Of a stretch of DNA of 5,818 nt, positions 1 through 5,818 are shown one piece after another (the stretch's first letter is position 1; the number at the start of each line of letters is the position of its first letter). Below the pieces are notes generated by a model. That model searched no databases. It was given only the letters and a program-made list of their open reading frames with translations, and had not been told where the DNA came from. The DNA lies in contig CAJWRP010000169.1 of assembly GCA_913046025.1 (NCBI GenBank), positions 1 through 5,818 of the forward strand, in the 5' to 3' direction. The DNA comes from an uncultured Chloroflexota bacterium (GTDB lineage: Bacteria > Chloroflexota > Dehalococcoidia > SAR202 > UBA11138). The position numbers were made by a program, and so were the translations under genes.

Positions 1-1
1 T

Positions 2-622
2 GAGCTCTTGCGGGAGATGGCTCAGGTAATTCAACAGAAAGAGTCAGAACTGGACCGGGAAATATTTCTCCTCAGCGATGAGCCGTACAGGAAAATCCTG
101 TTTGATGGGATCGAATATCCACACATATTCGGGCATCACGTTCGTAGCATCGTGGCCACGTCCCATTCAAAGGACCTGGCTCTGCCTGGGGAGCGTATCG
201 GGTATATTGCCGTACATCCGGATTACGACGGCAACCCCGAGTTAGTGGATGGCCTGGTATTCTGTAACAGGACGTTGGGCTTCGTAAACGCCCCCGCTCT
301 AATGCAACATATTGTCGCTAAGCTTCAGTCGGTCACAGTGAACGTGGACGAGTACAGGGACAAGCGGAATTTTCTTTACGACAACCTTACACAGTTGGGG
401 TACTCTCTCGTAAAGCCTCAAGGAGCGTTCTACATGTTTCCGAAGTCGCCTCTTGAGGATGACGTAGCATTCGTGGCCGAGTTGCAGAAACACAATGTCC
501 TTGTTGTGCCGGGTACGGGCTTCGGACTTCCAGGGTATTTCAGAATTTCCTACTGCGTGGATGACAGAACGTTGAGAGGTGCGCTGCCCGGGTTTAAGGC
601 GGCGATGGAGAGCTGTAGCTAG
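2..622 (+). CDS. PLP-dependent class I/II aminotransferase, C-terminal part (5' end outside window)
   Basis: This is the C-terminal half of a fold-type I aminotransferase, a cytosolic enzyme that moves amino groups between an amino acid and a 2-oxo acid through pyridoxal phosphate (PLP). The frame is open to the left edge, so the TTG at 8 is not the real start. About 206 residues are present, against roughly 390 in the family. Numbering from that TTG, SDEPY (23-27) carries the Asp and Tyr that contact PLP. TSHSKDLALPGERIGY (51-66) carries the Schiff-base lysine K55 and the phosphate-binding R63. YFRISY (177-182) carries R179, expected to bind the substrate carboxylate. It ends at TAG 620-622, converging on threonine synthase with a 4-bp overlap. 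The family covers aspartate, alanine and aromatic aminotransferases; substrate cannot be told from this half. The family call is firm. Confidence 0.93.
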   Translation, partial: ELLREMAQVIQQKESELDREIFLLSDEPYRKILFDGIEYPHIFGHHVRSIVATSHSKDLALPGERIGYIAVHPDYDGNPELVDGLVFCNRTLGFVNAPALMQHIVAKLQSVTVNVDEYRDKRNFLYDNLTQLGYSLVKPQGAFYMFPKSPLEDDVAFVAELQKHNVLVVPGTGFGLPGYFRISYCVDDRTLRGALPGFKAAMESCS

Positions 623-1758
623 TACTCGGTGGTGTCCTTTAAGCCGAATCCTGTGACAGGAATCAGCGTTGTCTCTTCTTTCTTGATCAGATCCTGTTTG
701 ATAAGTGCCTCAGCACCCGCAAACGCGGCGGCAGATGTCGGTTCGCAGTAGATTCCCTCAGTGCTTGAAAGAAGGGAGTGCCACCGGAGTATATCGGCTT
801 CGCTTACAGCCAGCGCATGACCGCCAGAAGCCCTTACGTCGTTCACTACCTGCGATAACCTGGGCGGATTGCCTACTGAGATTCCTCCCGCGACGGTGGT
901 TTGTCCATCCGCAGATGAGATTTCGCCAAGGAAAGCATCCACAATTGGCCTGACAGCCTGAGCCTGAATGCAGTGCAGCGTCGGTATCCGGGCTATATAA
1001 CCAGCAACCTTCAGCTCTTGAAATCCCTTCCATGCTCCAATAAAAAGAGATCCATTGCCCACAGGCATGACTATGTGTTCCGGAAGGCCATTCTTAAATT
1101 GTTCGAACACCTCATAGGCAAACGACTTGGTGCCTTCGATGAAGTATGGGCTCAGGTTGTGGGAAGCGTACAGAAGGTCATTACTCTTGTAGAAGTCCAC
1201 TGCGGCGGCCGTGGCTGCTTCCCGAGGGCCGTCTATCAGATGAGCCTCTGCGCCATACACCTGTATCTGCCGAATCTTGCTAGGAGGCGCCCCCGCAGGC
1301 GCGAATATATGAGCCTTGATTCCAGCCCTGGCACTATAAGCCGCTATTGATGCACCCGCGTTTCCAGAAGAGTCTTCGACGATTTCTGTGACGCTATGCT
1401 CTACGGCGACTGATATTAGTGTCGCGGTGCCTCGGTCCTTAAAAGAACCTGTTGGATTCAGGAACTCCAGCTTGCCAAAGAGTCGTTCTGAATTTAGGAT
1501 CGCCCCTGCTTTGTCCAATGCGACGACTGGAGTGTTGCCCTCCCCCAAAGTAGTTCGGGCTGAGCTGTCGTGAAGCGGTTCGGGCATCAGTGGCTGCATA
1601 CTGACCTTGGTATCAAGTTTCGCCATTGGAGTTTCGTAAAAAACGTCGAGAGGTGACCGACAGGAATTGCATTCCAGAGTAGTCATGTCGGCAGGGCACT
1701 GGGAATGGCACTGGACGCACTGAAGGCGTATGTGAGGCAATTGACTCTCCGTTTGCAA
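619..1758 (-). CDS. thrC: Threonine synthase
   Basis: This is a PLP-dependent fold-type II enzyme that converts O-phosphohomoserine to threonine and phosphate, the last step of threonine synthesis in the cytosol. The 379 residues begin with a zinc ribbon (C14-x2-C17 ... C30-x2-C33). GEGNTP (72-77) follows, then NPTGSFKDRG (101-110) with the PLP lysine K107. SSGNAG (130-135) contacts substrate and cofactor, VGNGS (233-237) is the phosphate-binding loop, YCEPTSAAA (337-345) follows, and the protein closes with VTGFGLKD (368-375). The start is a TTG at 1756-1758. There is no in-frame ATG between the upstream stop (TAG, 1783-1785) and M25, and starting at M25 would remove the first zinc pair. A CTG at 1777-1779 is the only other candidate. 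No good Shine-Dalgarno precedes the TTG. Related fold-type II enzymes (threonine dehydratase, cysteate synthase) are less likely because of the zinc ribbon plus NPTGSFKDRG. Confidence 0.9.
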   Translation of the reverse strand: MQTESQLPHIRLQCVQCHSQCPADMTTLECNSCRSPLDVFYETPMAKLDTKVSMQPLMPEPLHDSSARTTLGEGNTPVVALDKAGAILNSERLFGKLEFLNPTGSFKDRGTATLISVAVEHSVTEIVEDSSGNAGASIAAYSARAGIKAHIFAPAGAPPSKIRQIQVYGAEAHLIDGPREAATAAAVDFYKSNDLLYASHNLSPYFIEGTKSFAYEVFEQFKNGLPEHIVMPVGNGSLFIGAWKGFQELKVAGYIARIPTLHCIQAQAVRPIVDAFLGEISSADGQTTVAGGISVGNPPRLSQVVNDVRASGGHALAVSEADILRWHSLLSSTEGIYCEPTSAAAFAGAEALIKQDLIKKEETTLIPVTGFGLKDTTEY

Positions 1759-1773
1759 AGGGTATGCTGGCGC

Positions 1774-1796
1774 GTCCAGATACTAGCGATCTGGAC
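1774..1796. promoter_or_regulatory. Perfect 8-bp inverted repeat, candidate operator upstream of threonine synthase
   Basis: GTCCAGAT (1774-1781) and ATCTGGAC (1789-1796) are perfect reverse complements around the 7-base spacer ACTAGCG. The element sits 15 bases upstream of the TTG start of threonine synthase on the minus strand. A 23-bp dyad there is well placed for a dimeric repressor, or could form a hairpin at the 5' end of the thrC mRNA. No run of T follows on either side, so it does not look like an intrinsic terminator. The symmetry is seen directly; regulation is inference. Confidence 0.4.
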
Positions 1797-2010
1797 TGGA
1801 AGAAGTCAATTACGGGAGGGGAATGTCAGTTAGACGCAGCCGAGAATTGGCTGCATTCAATCCATTCCAAAATTGAGGAATTTGCGATGTATCAAACTCT
1901 TGGATATTTATGGGCTTCTGTCAGGGTTAACCTTAATGGAAACAAGCTCTTACATGCTGCCTCGAAAGAAATAAACAGGCATAAAAGTTGGTACACTCCC
2001 CATCAGTAAC

Positions 2011-2018
2011 GGGAAGGG
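2011..2018 (+). promoter_or_regulatory. Ribosome binding site of the nucleoside hydrolase gene
   Basis: GGGAAGGG lies six bases before ATG 2025. This polypurine site fixes the start and gives a protein with a 23-residue lead before the metal-binding strand. Confidence 0.6.
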
Positions 2019-2024
2019 TCATAT

Positions 2025-2957
2025 ATGAATAACATTGACAGAATACACAGCATATTAGAGAAATCTGACAGAAATGACACTAAAAACATTTGGATTGATG
2101 CAGATGCCTTCAACGAAGTAGACGATCAGTTTGCTATAGTTCACGCCTTACTAGCGGATACCGTGAATTCAGAAATAAATCTTGTCGGAATGTCCGCCGC
2201 GCCTTTTCACAATCAGGCTAGAAAAACTAAGAATCACGGCCACGGCATGGAACTTAGCTACAAAGAGATGGAACGAATCTTAAATATTCTAGATTGTGGA
2301 TGGAAGGGCGAACTTTACAGGGGTTCTATCTCCACCATTGAGGGAAGCACGACAGATTATATTGAAAGCGATGCGGCTCAATTTCTATGCGAAATTGCTA
2401 TGAAAAACTATTCTAGTAAAAAACCCTTGTATGTGCTTGCTCTAGGCGCACTAACCAACGTAGCCTCGGCGTTGAAGATAAATCCTGGGATCAAAGAAAG
2501 AATAATAATTTGTACCCTCGGCGGCCTTGCTGGCCAGGTGCACAATTTTAACGATTTTAATTACAAACAAGACATCTCGGCTGCTGAATCGGTATTTTCA
2601 TCCGGCGCCCCGATTGTTCATTTCCCTTCTCTCGATTCAAAACTGAGGATGTTATCTACGACTCGCTGGGAGCTGGAAGCGAATCTCTTAAATAAGAGTC
2701 CGATTGGGAATTTTCTTTACGAAAGGTACGTTGAATACATAGATGAATTTCCAGGACGAAGCAAAGTTATCTGGGATTTGGCATTAGTCGCCTGGGCAAT
2801 CAACAACAATTGGTTTACCAACAAAACAGTACTTACCCCAATAATGGATAAAAATAATGCGTGGCTGGAAAATTGTGGACCTTACCCAATGAAATCAATT
2901 AACTGGCTTGATCGGGACAAGATATTCAACCACTTTTTTGAGTTGGTTAGATCATAA
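2025..2957 (+). CDS. Nucleoside hydrolase family protein (IUNH-like), variant metal motif
   Basis: The 310-residue protein fits the inosine-uridine preferring nucleoside hydrolase family, usually about 310-330 residues. These Ca2+-dependent cytosolic enzymes cleave the N-glycosidic bond of ribonucleosides. The metal strand reads IWIDADAFNEVDDQFAI (22-38). The family norm is DTDPGxDD, so here two residues (including N-E) are added between D27 and D33-D34. LALGALTNVASAL (138-150) and ICTLGG (162-167) match the conserved GPLTNxAxAL and MGG core. DFNYKQDISAAE (177-188) corresponds to the EFNxxxDPEAA substrate loop. VIWDLALVAW (248-257) corresponds to the HDxLA segment: D251 is kept as the expected metal ligand, but W250 stands where classical enzymes have histidine. 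Substrate is therefore uncertain. The gene is A+T richer than both neighbours, which could reflect transfer. It stands alone with its own ribosome binding site and ends at TAA 2955-2957. Confidence 0.85.
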   Translation: MNNIDRIHSILEKSDRNDTKNIWIDADAFNEVDDQFAIVHALLADTVNSEINLVGMSAAPFHNQARKTKNHGHGMELSYKEMERILNILDCGWKGELYRGSISTIEGSTTDYIESDAAQFLCEIAMKNYSSKKPLYVLALGALTNVASALKINPGIKERIIICTLGGLAGQVHNFNDFNYKQDISAAESVFSSGAPIVHFPSLDSKLRMLSTTRWELEANLLNKSPIGNFLYERYVEYIDEFPGRSKVIWDLALVAWAINNNWFTNKTVLTPIMDKNNAWLENCGPYPMKSINWLDRDKIFNHFFELVRS

Positions 2958-3023
2958 AAACTCATAGCATCCAAGCTAATTGGTTTTAACCTATAGATGG
3001 CGAACCTTAGGGTGTGTGCCAAT

Positions 3024-3128
3024 ATGTCAGAGAAAATCTTAACGATCGATTCGCAAGTCCATTCTTACGAACGCAATAGCGGGGTACGGCCCTAAATTGG
3101 ATTCCTACAGGGACCAGAGGAAATCAGT
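3024..3128 (+). pseudogene. N-terminal remnant of an amidohydrolase, with in-frame TAA
   Basis: From ATG 3024 the frame reads MSEKILTIDSQVHSYERN and on to RP, then TAA (3093-3095), then IGFLQGPEEIS to about 3128. From knowledge of the family, this resembles the start of metal-dependent amidohydrolases (Amidohydro_2 type). Those begin with a metal-binding strand like 'IDSQVHxYERN', continue to 'RPW', then '(x)GxLxGPExV'. The TAA falls where a tryptophan would be expected. No later part of the barrel follows; the next in-frame sequence leads straight into the small membrane protein gene. Only about 35 codons of a protein normally near 300 residues or more are left, so it cannot be functional. 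No convincing ribosome binding site precedes the ATG. The identification rests on a short segment and remembered family pattern, so confidence is moderate. Confidence 0.5.
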
Positions 3129-3141
3129 AATTTTCTTGCCT

Positions 3142-3146
3142 GGAGG
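3142..3146 (+). promoter_or_regulatory. Strong Shine-Dalgarno of the small membrane protein gene
   Basis: GGAGG stands six bases before ATG 3153. It is the best ribosome binding site in the window and supports 3153 as a start that was once, or still is, used. Confidence 0.7.
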
Positions 3147-3152
3147 TTCACC

Positions 3153-3431
3153 ATGACTGTCGAACAAAAGCGCAAGAGTCCATGCTGGGCTGCATTTTGG
3201 AATTTATTCTTTCCTGGCTTGGGATACTTGTACGTTGGAAGCAAGCGTCAGTTCTTTAGAGTGGGGCTCCTAGTCGGCTACGTAACCGCAACGGCCGTAA
3301 ACTTTTTCGATTCATCATCCCAATGGAGCAGCGTAGATACCTTTACCGTATTGATATAAATATTCATAGCAATCTTGTTCGCTGTTGACGCCTGGAAGGA
3401 CACCGAAGACCTGAACGAGAGCGGCGAATGA
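3153..3431 (+). pseudogene. Small multi-helix membrane protein interrupted by an in-frame TAA
   Basis: The frame gives 68 residues, a TAA at 3357-3359, then 23 more residues to TGA 3429-3431. Residues about 11-29 (CWAAFWNLFFPGLGYLYVG) form a first hydrophobic segment with the FPGLGYLYVG motif typical of small TM2-like and related integral membrane proteins. Residues about 35-52 form a second segment. The third is split by the stop: FTVLI before it, IFIAILFAVDAW after it, followed by a polar tail (KDTEDLNESGE). The sequence after the stop has the composition expected of helix three and its cytoplasmic tail, so the original protein was probably about 91 residues. A single change such as TTA to TAA would explain the break. 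Alternatives are a sequencing error, or a functional two-helix 68-residue product. Function is unknown. Confidence 0.65.
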
Positions 3432-3613
3432 AGGATAGAACACCAGGAGGGGAAGCCATTTGAGCATCCAATATCACCGATATATTGAAATGTCATTCGT
3501 GACTCCCATCCGGATTTGCCAGGATTTTAATGATGGCAGCTTCCGAAGGCTATTATCAGCATGCAGCACAATCACTACAATTAACCGCATTAGCGTGGCG
3601 AGACCCTGCGAAG

Positions 3614-5464
<1,851 letters not shown>

Positions 5465-5818
5465 CTAAACGCGCCCCCGTTGCACCTAATCCCCCATGGG
5501 ATTCCTAGCCGCCAGGTTCTGGCCTCCAACCCGCACGAGCCTGGCTCTGAGGACAGTATAGCCTAGGAAGGCAATTGGGAGGACTCTGCACTTAGCAAGC
5601 GAATAATAGAGAAACCATTGCCAAGTCTGAGGCCTTCTGCATGGAGCGACAACCCCTGGAAAGTCTTCCCAACCCAAAAGCGCTGCACCTGTCAAGCAGT
5701 CTGAGCCGGCCCTCGAGCTTGTTGACGTTTAATAGAGAGTTATGGGAAACACACCTCAGGGCAATTTTGGATGTACGCCTGGCAGATGACCGTGCAAAAT
5801 AAAGGTCACTTAGGTGTC
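5465..5818. other. Region upstream of the lipoprotein gene, no assigned gene
   Basis: These 354 bases should contain the lipoprotein promoter, but I see no convincing -35/-10 pair. The AGTATA at 5555-5560 reads TATACT on the minus strand and is a possible -10 box, but no matching -35 lies at the usual distance. A minus-strand ORF of 69 codons (5486-5695, TTG start, containing LARNPMGD-like C-terminal text) has no ribosome binding site and no family I know. No tRNA-like fold, terminator or repeat was found. Confidence 0.5.

Larger units (their letters stand above)
1759..2024. other. Divergent intergenic region with a doubtful 81-codon ORF
   Basis: This region separates threonine synthase (-) from the nucleoside hydrolase gene (+) and should hold the promoters of both. 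A + strand ORF runs from ATG 1764 to TAA 2007-2009 (81 codons, tryptophan-rich, ending SWYTPHQ), 15 bases before the next gene. I do not recognise the peptide. It has no signal peptide or membrane segment. The AAGGG before its ATG is only one base away, too close for normal initiation. The frame also stays open backwards into threonine synthase. I think it more likely a chance ORF than a gene. The one clear structural element is the inverted repeat at 1774-1796. Confidence 0.4.

Noticed and set aside
973..1350. 125-codon + strand ORF opposite threonine synthase.
   Set aside because: It lies wholly inside a well-supported gene on the other strand and its product has no recognisable features.
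1882..1910. TTGCGA - 17 bases - TATTTA as a promoter for the nucleoside hydrolase gene.
   Set aside because: Spacing is ideal, but only four and three of six bases match consensus, too weak to list as a feature.
2971..2987. CCAA-GCTAA-TTGG followed by TTTT as a terminator after the nucleoside hydrolase gene.
   Set aside because: The stem is only four pairs and A+T-rich, and the T run is short.
3093..3359. TAA read as a sense codon (recoding), because two TAA codons interrupt plausible proteins.
   Set aside because: The nucleoside hydrolase and lipoprotein genes end normally at TAA, so reassignment is not supported; gene decay is simpler.
5486..5695. 69-codon minus-strand ORF upstream of the lipoprotein gene.
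   Set aside because: It has a TTG start, no ribosome binding site and no recognisable motif; it is probably chance.

Overview
The window looks like a piece of a bacterial chromosome, most likely from an uncultured member of the Chloroflexota (SAR202 or Dehalococcoidia-like). This is an inference from gene style only. The evidence is a lipoprotein with an Ala/Glu-rich 'ATVEAR' stalk, long Thr-Pro linkers and WD40-like '[16 protein letters not shown]' repeats, a zinc-ribbon threonine synthase, a TTG start, and an amidohydrolase remnant of the 'IDSQVH' type. No rRNA, tRNA, CRISPR array or transposase was seen.

Layout. Positions 2-622 (+) hold the C-terminal half of a class I/II PLP aminotransferase that enters from the left edge. 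It converges on a threonine synthase gene (619-1758, -), and the two stop codons share one CTAG. Upstream of threonine synthase is a 266-base divergent region (1759-2024) with a perfect 8-bp inverted repeat and a doubtful 81-codon ORF. A nucleoside hydrolase family gene (2025-2957, +) follows. It has a clear ribosome binding site, is visibly A+T richer than its neighbours, and carries a variant metal-binding motif.

The stretch 2958-3613 holds gene remains. At 3024-3128 is what I read as the first 35 or so codons of an amidohydrolase, interrupted by TAA. At 3153-3431 is a small three-helix membrane protein with an excellent Shine-Dalgarno, cut by an in-frame TAA inside its last helix. At 3446-3663 a second strong Shine-Dalgarno precedes a TTG-started ORF that I do not recognise.

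The rest is dominated by a 616-residue surface lipoprotein (3614-5464, -). In order it has a lipobox signal peptide, a charged helical stalk, a Pro/Thr linker, a PsbP/DcrB-like domain, an OB-fold-like domain, a second Thr-Pro linker encoded by a hexanucleotide repeat, and four nearly identical 44-45-residue PD40/TolB-like blades. A perfect 14-bp inverted repeat lies inside this gene. The final 354 bases (5465-5818) hold its upstream region and nothing else I can assign.

The aminotransferase and threonine synthase both belong to amino acid metabolism, but they are convergent and not an operon. I see no multi-gene system. The most interesting points are the double gene decay at 3024-3431, the intragenic inverted repeat, the candidate operator before threonine synthase, and the domain combination and repeat structure of the lipoprotein.
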